Assembly (NCBI GenBank): GCA_019022495.1
Contig: JAFEKR010000019.1
Span: forward strand, 620,001 to 684,000
Length of the DNA: 64,000 nucleotides
From: Epichloe hybrida
Taxonomy: Eukaryota > Ascomycota > Sordariomycetes > Hypocreales > Clavicipitaceae
Direction of reading: 5' to 3'
The notes below the pieces were generated by a model that was given only the letters and a program-made list of their open reading frames with translations, was not told where the DNA came from and did not search any database. Made by a program: the position numbers and the translations under genes. Shown here one piece after another: positions 34,980 to 46,899 of the stretch; the stretch's first letter is position 1, and each line of letters starts with the position of its first letter.

Positions 34980-37335
34980 AAGAACTAAAACTAGTATTTA
35001 GAGTATAGTTTTCCTTTTTTATTACTAAAATAGCTATATTTAATTTTTATATCCTAGGAGTAGTATATAAAATAGAAATTACTAGGTATTTAATAGTTAT
35101 AGTAAATATAATACTAAATTTAGGCCTTAAACTACTACTTAGAATAAACTTTCTTTATAAGTAAAAAGTAAAAATTAATTTTATATATCCTAGAGTAGTT
35201 TTTAGGTTTATTTATAGTATAACTATACAGGTAAAGATATTCTAACTAATAAGCAAAGTTTTATATTAGTAAGTAATTATAGCTTATATAGTAATAATTT
35301 CACTAAAAATATAGTTATATATACTAGTTAATTAGAAAGTAGTGTATAAAAACTAAGAGATAAGCATATACTATATATAGTTATATTTAAAGTTTTTCCT
35401 TAATATATTAATTACTAGATTTAGCTAGAAATAGATAGTTACCTATAACTTAACAAATAAAACTATTACTATTAGTAAATATTAGAAGGTTATATAACTA
35501 GTAGTAGTAAGTAAGGTTAATGCTAATTACCTAGTTAATAATTCTTTTATATATTATACCTATTTTAGTAAGGATATTATAAAAACTATAGGAGAGAAAA
35601 ATAAGATAGAGGTTAAGTTAAATAAAGAAAATAATAAGTTTAGCCTAAAAAAGGTTAATATAGGAGTACTATTATATAGAATCTTATACCTAGAAGAGAT
35701 TCTATATATTATTAATAAATTTAGAGTATAAGTTACTAATATTAACTAGGAGGTAGTAAATATATTTATTAAGATAAGGGTATTATTCTTATACCTAAGG
35801 ACTAGAAAATAAGGATTAATCTTATTAAAGAATAGTAATATTAAATAAGGCTAATTAGGCCTTACTAGTTAGGGGGCTAAGATATAAGTAAACTTAATAA
35901 AGTATATAATAAATTATATATAAAAGGTAAAATATTATATTTAGATAAACTAGTGGCTATAGCATACTTAGTGTTTATAGTATAGTATAAAACTAGCTAA
36001 GAAAAGAAAGGAAGGGTAGTAATTAATATAAGGCTACTTAATAATATAGTAATACTAGATATATACCCTTTACTAGACTAAAGTAATATTATAAATAATA
36101 TATATAGTAAGAAGGTTTTCTTACTTTTTAATAGAATAGGATTTTTTTATTAGCTACTAATTAGGAGAGACTATTAAGCCTATATAGTAGTTATATTAAA
36201 TTAGGGCCTTAAGGCATTAAATATAGCACTAATAGGATTTAAAAATTCTCCTACTTTTACCTAAAGGTTTATAGACTAACTTTTCTAAAAGTATAAATAC
36301 TTTATTTAAGTTTATATTTAAGTTTATATTAATAATATTATTATGTTTTTAGATAGTATTTAGGATTATTTAAATTATCTTAGTATTATACTTAAAATTC
36401 TTAAGGAAAATAGGATAATAATTATAGTAAAGAAGTTATTTATTAGCTATCTTGCTATTTAATTACTAGGCTTTATTATTAATAGTAATAGAATTACTAA
36501 TACTAATAATAAACTCTAAGCTTTTTAGAAAATAATTTTCCTAACTAATCTATCTAGCCTTAAGACTTTTATTAGAATAGCTAGATTCCTTTATAATAGA
36601 ATCCTATGGTTTAATATATAAATCTAATTACTATAGGAGTAAAAAACTATATTATTAAGAGAGTTTTATAAGAAAAATAAAAAAATTACTAGTATTTTAA
36701 AACTAGTATAGAAATAAAAAATATAATAAAAGACGTTTTTGCTAATAATAGATAAGAAAAGGGTGTTTAAGGATATTAAAGTATTTCTAAGTAAAAAATA
36801 GACCTTATAGCACTATAACCTAAAGAAACCGCTATTTCTTAAAATTAATATATATAAGGAAGGTTTTAGTTTATATACTTTCTAATTATAAGAGAAATAG
36901 GATAGTTAAAGTATCCCTAGAAAGAATATTAAGAATAACTAGATATAGCTAATTTTATTTCTTTTAAGGGTAATATTATATATTAAGAAATAGTATAGCT
37001 TAATAGAAGCAGAAATAGCTATAATTATATAAAGTATTAGGAAACTCTAGAAAATAGTTTAATTTAATAATATAGTAGTTAATATATTAACTAACTATTC
37101 CCTAGCTAAGGGTATTATTAAATATACCTTATTATTAATAATAAATCTAGATAAGGCTAACTTAAAACTAGTAAAAGTTATGAATTATTTATTATAATTT
37201 AATCTAAAGGTAATATATATACTAGGAATATTAAATATTATTCTAGATATACTCTCTAAGCTACTAGTAAAGGTAACTTATAAAGAGGTAGCGTAGAAAA
37301 GTTATTATAATAAATTAGAGGTAAGTAAATATTTT
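34980..37335 (+). pseudogene. Gypsy J protease, reverse transcriptase and RNase H
   Basis: About 35030-35200 resembles the aspartic protease region. RT (about 35990-36520) shows VVINIRLLNN, a LDIYPLLDQSNIIN block, FLLFNRIGFFYQLLIR, ALIGFKNSPTFTQRFID (family NSPAYVQR) and VYINNIIMF (family YVDDIVIF with Asp to Asn, about 36322-36350). RNase H follows with a VVNILTNYSLAKGI segment (about 37070-37130) and an LSKLLVKV end (about 37250). The NSP-containing RT places J in a different gypsy lineage from B, C and F. Non-functional. The frame ends near retroposon S4. Confidence 0.7.
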
Positions 37336-37345
37336 ATAAGTCAGG

Positions 37346-37667
37346 AATATTGATTTTTATTTTTTTTGGGGTCATTGGCTATAGCTAATGCATCTAATTT
37401 TCAAGGAACCAAAAAAATTACTAGTAATACCTAGCTAGTGCTATATATAATAACTAAATTTAATAATTACTATAGTGTTAGGTAAAATATAAAAGAAATA
37501 AGCTTTAAGCTATAAATTTAAGGGCTAAAAAGTTAATATAAAGTTTATAATAAACTTTGTGGCTGCGATTACGCAAGATACAGTTATAATTCGCGACCGC
37601 AGTCAAACTCAAATCCATTCGAGTTTTACTCATAGCATAAATTGACGTGATTCCCCCTTCCTCTGCG
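37346..37667 (-). mobile_element. Short retroposon S4, 5'-truncated (322 bp), minus strand
   Basis: Flanked by ATAAGTCAGG (37336-37345 and 37668-37677). The left end TTGATTTTTATTTTTTTTGG is the constant 3' terminus. RIP is uneven: the right third keeps GCGACCGCAGTC and GAATGGATTTGAG-type motifs, while the left two thirds are mutated. Confidence 0.85.
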
Positions 37668-37679
37668 ATAAGTCAGGTA

Positions 37680-39260
37680 TATATTATAATAGTAATTATA
37701 GATAATAAGCTTAAGGCTAGAATTATCTTAGGATACTAATTACATTAGAAATTTAGTTAAATTATTATAGCTATAAGAACCTATAAGGAAAGGCAAGTAG
37801 TAAGGGATACTAAAGTTAAACTAAAGATTCCTTAATATAGATAGGATCTGCGTGAAGATAGGTTATTATACTACTATAGTAGGGATAGATTTTTTTAACT
37901 TTATATTCTAATAATAGAGGTTAAATCTATCTCATAACTAGTATATAATAACTAATACTATTTTAGAATTACTAGGATAGTAATAAAGCTATAGTTAGTT
38001 TATTTTCTACGTATAAGCTAGCGAATTTATAATTATATTACTTACTACATAGTATACTAGGAAAATACTATTAATTAATTAAAACTACTAGGGAAATTAT
38101 AACTATTATAGTTAAAACTAATATCTTTTTATATAATTTTACTTAATTTTATTATAAATATACTAGAAGTATTAGTTATAAATACTATATAGTAAATAAA
38201 GGGGTATACTATATATAACTTACTATACTTAGTAAATTATTTATTTAGTAAGAGAACTCTCCTAATACTAAGGCATACTATATATCTAGTAGAAATCTAG
38301 GTAAAATTACTTCTTTATACCTTATATATTATAAACTAGGGATTACTAAGATAAATTATAAGTAATAAAGACCTAAAGTTTATATTTAATATATAGAAAG
38401 AGATTTTTAGGTATATAGAGGTTAAACTCCTTATAGGTATAGTATATTACCCTTAGATAAATAGAACTATAGAAAGGAAAAATTAGATAGTAATAATTAT
38501 AATATTATATAGTAATAAACCTAGATATAATATAAATATTACTATTACTAGTACTATAGTATTAGCTAAATAATACTATAGCTATAGGCATAGGGCAGGC
38601 TCCTAATAAGCTATTATATAGTTTCTATTCTCTAAGTATTATTAATTTACTCTCCCTAAATAATATAACTAACACTAGATCTAGCGTAAATAATATTATA
38701 GTGCTATAAAAGCTATACTAGTATAAGGCTTAACTAGTAATTATAATAGTAGCTATACTTACTAAAATCTAATATAATAACTACTATAAACTAGTTAATA
38801 TTAATAAAGGGAATATAGTATATTTATAGCTATATAAAGAATATAAATTACCTAGTAAACTAAAGAAAAAATAGTCTTTATAAAAGGTAAGGCTATATAA
38901 GATACTAGAAAAGGTAACTCCTTTAGTATAGTATTTAGATTTTCCCTTAAATTTATAAGTATATTCTATAGTATTAGTAATATAAATCTAGAAACTAGTA
39001 TAAGGAAAAGATTTATTTAAAAAAGAGAAGGTAGCTTTACTACTAATTATATTTAATAATTTAGAGAAAGTAAACTATTAGGAAATTAAGAGAATTTATA
39101 ACTATTAGATTAAGATTTTTAAGTAAACTAAAAGGGTAAGGACTAAATTCCTTATTAAATAAAAGGGTTATACTACTAAAGATAACTAGTAAATCATAGA
39201 AAATAAAATAAGAATTAATATAGCTAAGATAGTAGAAGATTACCTTAAGAAAAACCTAAT
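37680..39260 (+). pseudogene. Gypsy J integrase-position region with chromodomain-like end
   Basis: Lies directly after RNase H and S4, where integrase is expected, but I could not read HHCC or DD35E motifs with confidence. Near 39145-39215 the frame gives KFLIKQKGYTTKDN...IIEN, matching the chromodomain pattern (YLVKWKGYxxxxxTWE). Assignment is by position plus that block. Confidence 0.45.
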
Positions 39261-40079
39261 TAATTAGTAAAGGGAATATATAAAGAAAGGTCTTAATTTA
39301 CCTATAGAATAGTAATAGCAAAAGAAAAGGGATAATAATAAGTAGTTAGATTTTATAGATTAGATTACTACTACTAGACCCTCTCCTATATATCATTACT
39401 TTATACTAACTAAGGGAAGCTTACTATACTCTTACTTTATATTATCCCCTAATATTACTATAACTTTTATATAGTTAAATTTAATAGAAGTATAATTAAG
39501 TTTATATTAGTTTTGTTTTTACTTTATAGCTTTAAACCCTAATAATAATAATATAAACTAAGTAGTTTTCTAAAAACTATAAGATAAGGAATTAACCTAA
39601 TTATAGGAAATCTAGAATTATAATAACAATAAGAAATACTAAGTACTATATAAAAATATTATACTAGAAGTTAAATATAAGCTTTATAGATAATATATAA
39701 ACCTATATTATAACCCTAGAGCTATACTAGATTTTATTCTTTTTAATAATAAGGTTAATATATATAATTAAATACTTTTTAAGTAAATATAGGTAGGATA
39801 CCTATATATTTAGTTCCTAGCGCTAAGATAATAAAATTAACTATTAGTTTAGCTTATAGTTACTAACTTAGTATAGTAGTAATTTACTACTAATAAGGAA
39901 AAAGCTAAATATACCTACTAAATTAATAAGCTACTAGCAGAACTAGGAACTATAACTTATTATAAGACGGAGAAGTTTTTTAAATACTATTTAAGTCTAA
40001 TAGAACGTTAAAACTAGCTAGTATTATATTTACAACCTATATAACGAATTACGTAATTATAATAGTAGTAGTATTTAAA

Positions 40080-42200
40080 TAAATTAAGAATGAGATAGGA
40101 TAAATTAGATATACTATTATAAGTAATAGAAGAATATAATAAAAACACTAAAGTAATAAAGGTTATTTAAAACATAGTTAATAATAAGGAGTATAATAAT
40201 AATAACTTTATAAGCGTAAAGTTAAATTCAGATGTGAAATAGTAGAAATATTAATAGGAAATAAATAAGTTTATTAAATATAATTATATAATTATTATAA
40301 GATAAGAGTAATAAAAGAAAGTAAAAGTAAACTAAGAAAATAGCGATTTTACTAATAAAATAAGTAAAAATAATAGTAAAGAAGTAAGATTTAAACCTAC
40401 TAAAAATAGCCCTAAACTAGAGTCTAGACTTAAAAGTAATAAAGAGACTAAAGTTAAAGAAGAAACTAAAGTTAGGGATACTAAGGGTAAATATAATAAG
40501 GGTAAGTATAATAAAGTAAAGAGTAAGATTAATAATAATATTAATAAGATGCCTGCTAAGTATATTATTAGACTATTATAAGTTTATAAATAAATTATAG
40601 AACTTAATTTTAAGCTATTATTCCTTAGATTTAGGAAGCCTAGATCTAGAACTAACGCTTAAAAGCTAATACCTAATATTAGTATAAAAGCATATAAAAG
40701 GGTAATAGAAGAGTTTAATATAGAATATAAAGGAAAAAGCATTAAAGGGGTTAACTTTAGTAAGTTTAGGTATACTAAATTAGGTTAAAAGAATAGTAAC
40801 TAGGATATTAAGTATGTAATCTAGACTTATATATATAAATTCGCCCTTAAAGGCGCTATAATAGTATTTAATAGTTTAGAAGTTAACTTAAAGGATATAT
40901 ATTTTATATTATAGTAAAACGTAATTATATAAATCTTTGCTATTTTTAATAAATAAAAGGCTATATTAATTACGAAATAAGCCATAGTAAAACAAGTAGG
41001 AAAGCCTATATACTAAATTACTATTAATTTAATAAAGTATAAAGTAATAAGAGAAGCAAAGGGCTAGGTAAAAATAGTAGTAGTAGCCTTTTATAATAGT
41101 ATAATAGTTAAATATAAGTAGTAAATAGCTACTTATAATAGTATATTATTACTACTACTATAAGCTAATCTTTTAGTGCTTTATTTTATAAATAAATATA
41201 AGGTAGTAAATACTATAATTATAGGTATATTAGCTAGTATTAGATAAGTAGACTTACTTTGTATTAGTATAGGAAAGGAATTAGTGTAGAAATTAACTAA
41301 ATGCTAGTAAAGTAAAGAATAAAATAGGTAATATATATAAAGTAAAATTAATAATCTAGTTAATTAAATTAACTAAATAAAGAAGGAATTAAAGAATACT
41401 AGAAAATAAGCAAAGAAAGCATATACTATAGTAGTAAGTATAGTAAAAGAAGTCCTTAAATTAATAAATAAGATAAGGGTCTAAGAGAAGTTTATATAAA
41501 TATTAGATATTTTAAGAAATTATAAAAAAAGAATTATAAAACTTAATAAGGGTAAAGCACTAATTAAATTTAATAAATAAATTAATACTTTAAAGTAAGA
41601 TATAGTTTAAAAAGATAAGTATAAAGAAAAGATTATAGCTTTAGCTACTATAGTAATAGAAGTATTAAAAAAGATATAGAATTAGGTAGTAACTATTAAT
41701 AAGCTTAAAAAGAAGTAAAAAAGACTTAAAGAAAATACTAAGAAAGTAAAAGTAATTCTAACTTTAGCTACCTTAACTAAAGAAATAATAAATTTAGCTA
41801 ATAAATAGCTATAGGGTAAGATAAGCTTACCTATAATACTAAGTAGAAGAAGGTAATTATTAATAAAACTAGGGTTAGGTAAATCTAACACTTTATAAAC
41901 TAAGGAACACTAGATAATATTAAGATTAGGTAATAAATAACTATAAGAAGAGATAGTGCTACTAATAATACTAATAAAGAGACCTAGGCTATCTAAGAAA
42001 CTAAGTCTAAAGGTAGTAAAAAATTAAGTAGCTTTATAATAAAGAAAAGTAGGAATACTAGACTTCCTTATCTTAAATAAAACATTACCTATATTATTAA
42101 GTAAGATAAAAATAACTATAATATAAAGGTAAATAGAATTACTAACCTTATGCCTGCTAAGCATTAAAGAGATAAAGGTAAATAAATTTACTAGTTTACT
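40080..42200 (+). pseudogene. Gypsy J extra ORF downstream of integrase, unknown function
   Basis: About 2.1 kb that reads as one continuous frame when TAA/TAG are taken as Gln. It gives a Lys/Glu/Asn-rich first third (about 40080-40560), a more hydrophobic middle (about 40840-41250) and a strongly coiled-coil-like segment (INNLVNQINQIKKELKNTRK near 41348-41410, and NKLKKKQKRLKENTKK near 41697-41750). It lies between the chromodomain and the 3' LTR, where standard gypsy elements have only a short UTR or an env-like gene. No transmembrane or env hallmark was seen. I do not recognise it. Confidence 0.45.
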
Positions 42201-42560
42201 AAATTAAGAGAATAAATTAAAGTAAAATTAGAATAAAAATAGCTAGTATAATAGAATTTAAGGATTTACTAAAAATAGAAATTAGTAATAGAAAATAATA
42301 AGGATAGAAAATAAAGAAAATGATTTTAGATAATTAAATGCATTATTTAATATAATAATTTTAGAAGATTTACTAAGGGATATATAGTATAAATAGGTTA
42401 TTATAATATATAGTAATAACTACTTTGGATTTTGTTTTCTTTTATGCGAACTTAGTAAGTGATTTTCTTTTTAATTTGCTTAGCTAAATAAAGACTAAAT
42501 CTAGTTATAGTTTAGCTATATCTAACTAGGATAGTTGTTTTTTAAGGCACGCCTAGCACT

Positions 42561-42757
42561 TATTATATACTAGAGCTAGACATAGCTTATATAAGCCTAG
42601 ATTTAGCTAACTAGCTAGAGGATTAACCTTCTTTAGACATCTTACACTATACCTAATAGTAGCTTTATAAGTGAACTTAGAATGACTTATGACCTGTTAA
42701 ATCCGTTAGCCCCTCTAACGGATTTAACCTAACATCGTGCAAAGCCTGCACGTAACA
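42561..42757 (+). repeat. 3' LTR of gypsy J (197 bp)
   Basis: Aligns along its full length with 32210-32406. The right end retains ATCGTGCAAAGCCTGCACGTAACA-type sequence while the left end is RIP-mutated. Followed by TSD ATTCC. Confidence 0.9.
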
Positions 42758-42762
42758 ATTCC

Positions 42763-44700
42763 TTAATTAAAGGTTTATTTCTTTCTTTTTCCTAACTCTT
42801 TAATAATAATAATTCCCGTAAGGTTAAATATAATAGTAATGTTCTTCTTTTTATAAGAACATTTCCACCTTAATTAAATTACCCTTTAATAGCTCTAAAT
42901 ATAGCAGGGATGATTGCAAGGTATTTTCAAGCTAAAATAGATCAAATAGGAAAGGCTTCTTAATTTTTAGCCTACTATTAAAATATATTATCCTATAAAG
43001 TAGTTAGTATATATATATTAAATAACTATTAGTAAATAATATTAATAATATACCTTATTATATAATTATTCTAGCTTAATATAACTAGAAATCTCATTTT
43101 TCTAGCCTTTTTAATAGATTCATTTCTTTCCTTTAGAAATAAACCTTAGTAAAGGGCTAAAGTAGGTTTCTTAGGCCTAGGATTACTAAACGGGCTAGGA
43201 TGTCTTTTAATCCTAGATAAATTAATAATTAAAGTAAAAGCTTCATTATTTTCATTATTAACGCTAGAATTATTATAAGATTCATTTTAAGCCTTATATA
43301 ATCTTTTACATCTAGTTTTTAATATTAGTATAAGTTATAAAGAGATTAATTTAATACTAAGGTTATAGTTAAGGCCTAGGGTTATACATACTCCTTATAT
43401 TTAACTTTTAATATATTTAAAAGCTTCTTAATTATAGCTTTAGTTAGGTTTAACTGATTTTGTAATGCTAATAGATTTAATTAAGGATTAAGTAAAAATG
43501 CTAATAAATAAGGCTTATAAAAGTTAAAGTTTTTATTTATATCTCTAGGAAAATAAGCATTTAACTTTTTTAAGCCTATATTTATTGCATTAACAAAGAT
43601 ATTTGTAAGTGAGTTATAGCTCAATTAATCCTATAATAATTAGTGTTTAATATAGTAAAATAAAGTTTAATAAAGATTTAATAACTTACTTTTAAATAAG
43701 CTTTTTAATCCTTTAATAAAGTAGTAAGATTATCTTAACTATAAATAAAGGCACAAGGCTTAAGGTATTATATTTTTAACCTTGTAATACTATAGTTAGA
43801 TAATAAAAAACCTCTAGAATTTCGCTTAAAGTGCCTAAATTTACCTATTCTTGATTTGTTAGGCAGGCATCTTTAAAAGCAAATATATTAGTTTTTTCGT
43901 TAAAAATTAATATAGCTTCTTTTAATAAAAGCGTAGTATTAATTATTAAATAAGTTAAATTCCACCTAGTATTGTTAGCTATAGAAAATAGTTAGTTAAT
44001 AATTAATACCTAATACTATATAGTTATTACTATTAGTAACTTACCTAGTGGTATTTTTGTTATATTACAATTTATTACTAGTTTTCCTTTTAACTTAGCC
44101 TCTTTTAAAGCAAGAAGCTAATCTTCATATAGATTTGCGTGATTCTTAATTAGAATAGCTAGCTTTTTAACTTTTCCTATAATACCTATAATTTTAATTA
44201 GAAATAGACTTAAAATAAATAAAATAAAATAACTTACCTTAGATAAGGCCTATAAATTAATCTCTTTTGCTTTTAGTTAAATGTGAAAATTATTCTATTA
44301 AATAAAATAAAATTTCATTATTCTTATATTTTTTAATATCTTCTGCACTTATTATAGCTTTTATAAAGCTTGTAATTATATCCTTAGCAACAATATTTAA
44401 AATATATGCTATATATTAGATATCTTTAGGTTCTTTAATACCAATACTATTATAATTAGTACTTAAAAAAGCACTTATAAAGGTATTATTATTAGAACCA
44501 TTATCTCTAGTAAGACTAGAAAAAGTTAAGAAGTAAGTACTAATTAGTATATATAAAAGAGATAAATATAACTTACCTTGTAATAGATAGTAATTGTATG
44601 TTATATAAAGCTATAAGCTAGGTAAATATATTATTAATATATAATCTAGTATGTATGCTTTTTAAGTTTTCAAATCCTAAGTAATAATATTAGTATTATA
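42763..44700 (-). pseudogene. hAT-family transposase, lightly RIP-mutated
   Basis: Reading leftwards, the frame shows LTRDNGSNNNTF (DDE catalytic region with the DNASNN-type motif, about 44520-44470) and DIQYIAYILNIVAKDII (family CxAHxLNLxVKD, about 44440-44370). An apparent intron follows (GTAAGT...TATAG, about 44240-44165), then NTRWNLTY (about 43975-43945), a long helical insertion domain, and the hATC dimerisation domain ending LAQKYLAIIPAIFRAIKG...GGNVLIKRRTLLL (about 42950-42800). These are the standard hAT domains in order. Unlike the retroelements it keeps many CA/TG dinucleotides and has few stops, but it lacks the C-terminal tail, now displaced by gypsy J to 32209. Inactive. Confidence 0.75.
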
Positions 44701-44954
44701 AAGGGTAGTTAATATTAATAATATAAATATATACTAAGAAGCTTATATTCTAATTTAAAATCTGAAGTTATCCAACTTATAATAACTCCTAAATAGGACT
44801 TTGAATTAAAAGATATTCATATATCTAGTTATAAAGATATATAGCTAAAATTTAAGAAGTGTTTATTAAGCTTAATAATAAGCTCTTAGAAAGATTTATT
44901 GTATAAATTATGAATATTTATAGAAATATTTCGATAATTTAAACAAGATATTAT
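44701..44954. other. hAT 5' flank, no feature recognised
   Basis: AT-rich sequence between the transposase and the copia E2 LTR. It should contain the right hAT terminus, but no inverted repeat of 30514-30530 was found. Confidence 0.3.
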
Positions 44955-45359
44955 TATTAGTTACACTAAGGTGCTTGCGTAGGTAGGATAATTCCGTAGT
45001 ATTAAAGTTAATAATAGTTAATTAGCTAGCTAGGAAAGAGAGAGAAAAGAAAGAAAGTTTAAATAATAGAAAAGTAAGTAAAACCTATAAGTAAGGTAAA
45101 AAAGGGGGTAGCAAATTAATATAGCTAATCATATTATATATATTATACTAGACCTATAATTAGTTAAGTCTTTAGCTACAATTAAGCTAATAAAGATTTA
45201 GAGAATTTAATACTGGTAATCTCTCTTTTTATTTATAGCTAAAGAAGCCTAAAAATGTAATAAAAATTAAATTAAAGGAAAGTATATATAAGTAAATCCC
45301 TCAATAGGAATCTACTACTTTAATTAGCTATTATAGTATTAGTTAATTAAATTAATCTA
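44955..45359 (-). repeat. Copia E2 LTR (405 bp)
   Basis: Inverted copy of 14919-15322, alignable along its full length, including the partly unmutated motif CTAAGGTGCTTGCGTAGG. Confidence 0.7.
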
Positions 45360-45993
45360 TTAGTCCTTATTTAGGTTTCTATCCCTTAATATTATAAGTC
45401 TCTTTACCTAGCCTTTAACCTAAATTATTAATTTATTTAAAGTATCTTTAATTAGTTTATAATCTAATAAAGAGTTATAGAAATTATGTAAGTAATATTT
45501 ATGCCTTAAACTATACTATATAATTTCAAGGTAAGTACACTATATATAACTTGCTTACTCTTTATTAAGCTATATATAATAATATTACCTTTTATAATAA
45601 AGGTATTATTATCTTATATTATCTTATTACTAATTATAATAATATATTTAATTTATAAGCTTAAAATCTTATTATTAGTAAGTAATTTATTTATAAATAT
45701 AAAAAGCTTTACTTCCTTAAAGATTAGAGAGAGATATTATAGTCTTTATTACTAATTCTTAATTTACTATTTAAAGTATTTATTAAGGTATATAATATTA
45801 TTAGTAAAGGGTTCTTAGTATTAAGCTATAATTAATACATTATAGGAAGCTTTTAGTTAGTATATAGTTATAATATAGCTTCCTTAGGCTTATTATTTTA
45901 TATAATCTTACTTTACTATTAGAGATTAAGAATTAAGTTCCTTAATTTTCTAACTTTAGCCTTTCTAGGTTAAGATTAATAAATTATTAGTAT
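45360..45993 (-). pseudogene. Copia E2 RNase H / pol C-terminal fragment
   Basis: Reverse complement of 7465-8000 of copy 1 in its right part: the YIPLTLKKVKLF-type region near 45700 and the TSKLYSIVQGINITY-type region near 45520. The left part (45360-45480) should hold the last residues of pol. It is truncated at the right by the 16-bp LINE2 target duplication (45994-46009). Confidence 0.65.
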
Positions 45994-46899
45994 TTTAGGT
46001 TAAGATATATATATATTATTTACGCTAGTTAGCTCTATAGATAGCTATTACTAGTACTCCTACTACTAAGTTAAAAGGGAAAACCCTAGACTAGGAAGAA
46101 AAACCCCCTTATATTTATGTATAAGCTAGCGCTAGCTTTACTATAAGTTTACATTACTTAGTGTATTTCTTATTATAAGTATTTATTACTAGCTTATACT
46201 AGCCTTATTTTATTAAAAAGAAAAAAAAAGAAAAAATATATAAAATAAGTATTTATAAACTCTTTCTAGTCCTAGTCTAGTATAATAATAAGCCTATTCT
46301 AAGCTACTTTACTTAAGGCTAAGGTAAAGTAAACCTAGGTTTATAATATTAATTTACTTTTTATTTACTTTTATACTAACTTTTCTATAGCCTTACTTTT
46401 TAGCTATCTTTAGCTTATTTTTACTTTATATATTTAATAAAGCTTAAGCACCTAGTTTTATTTAATTAGTATAAGGGAAGGGTAATTATAGCCTTAGATA
46501 AGGTAGTCCTAGGTTAAGATTACTTATATACTATTAGATTTATTAATTATATTATACTTTATTTTTAAGTAAGTTATTTAAGTTATCCCTTTCCCTTTCC
46601 CTTTATAAGTATAAGAGAAAGCTTCCCTCCCTTTAAGGTCTTAGTTTTTTTCTTTTCTTTATATTAAACTTTTTATAGGTTTTTCTTTTTTTTTAGCTAT
46701 TTAAGGCTACCCTAGGCTAGGGTTAGGTTATTTACTAATATTTATTATAAATTTAAACTAAATCTAGTATAATAGCGCTAGAAGTTATAAGTACTTTTAT
46801 ATTACTATATATCTAGCTTTAATTTACCTAGGAACTTATTAAATATAAGGATTTCCCTAGGAAGTCTATAACTAAGAAATAATATATATAAGTTACTAA

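Larger units (their letters stand above)
32210..42757 (+). mobile_element. Complete Ty3/gypsy element J, 10.5 kb
   Basis: Two 197-bp LTRs (32210-32406, 42561-42757) with matching TG...CA-type termini (GCACGTAACA in the right LTR) and a perfect 5-bp TSD ATTCC (32205-32209, 42758-42762). The interior has gag-like, protease, RT/RNase H, an integrase-position segment with a chromodomain-like block, and a long extra coding region before the 3' LTR. Retroposon S4 (322 bp) is nested in it, so the element itself is about 10.2 kb, large for Ty3/gypsy. Inserted in the hAT transposon. Confidence 0.9.

Noticed and set aside
41682..41891. 69-codon open frame on the minus strand
   Set aside because: Antisense to the coiled-coil part of the gypsy J extra ORF; Leu/Phe/Tyr-rich only because the sense strand is Lys/Glu-rich and AT-rich.
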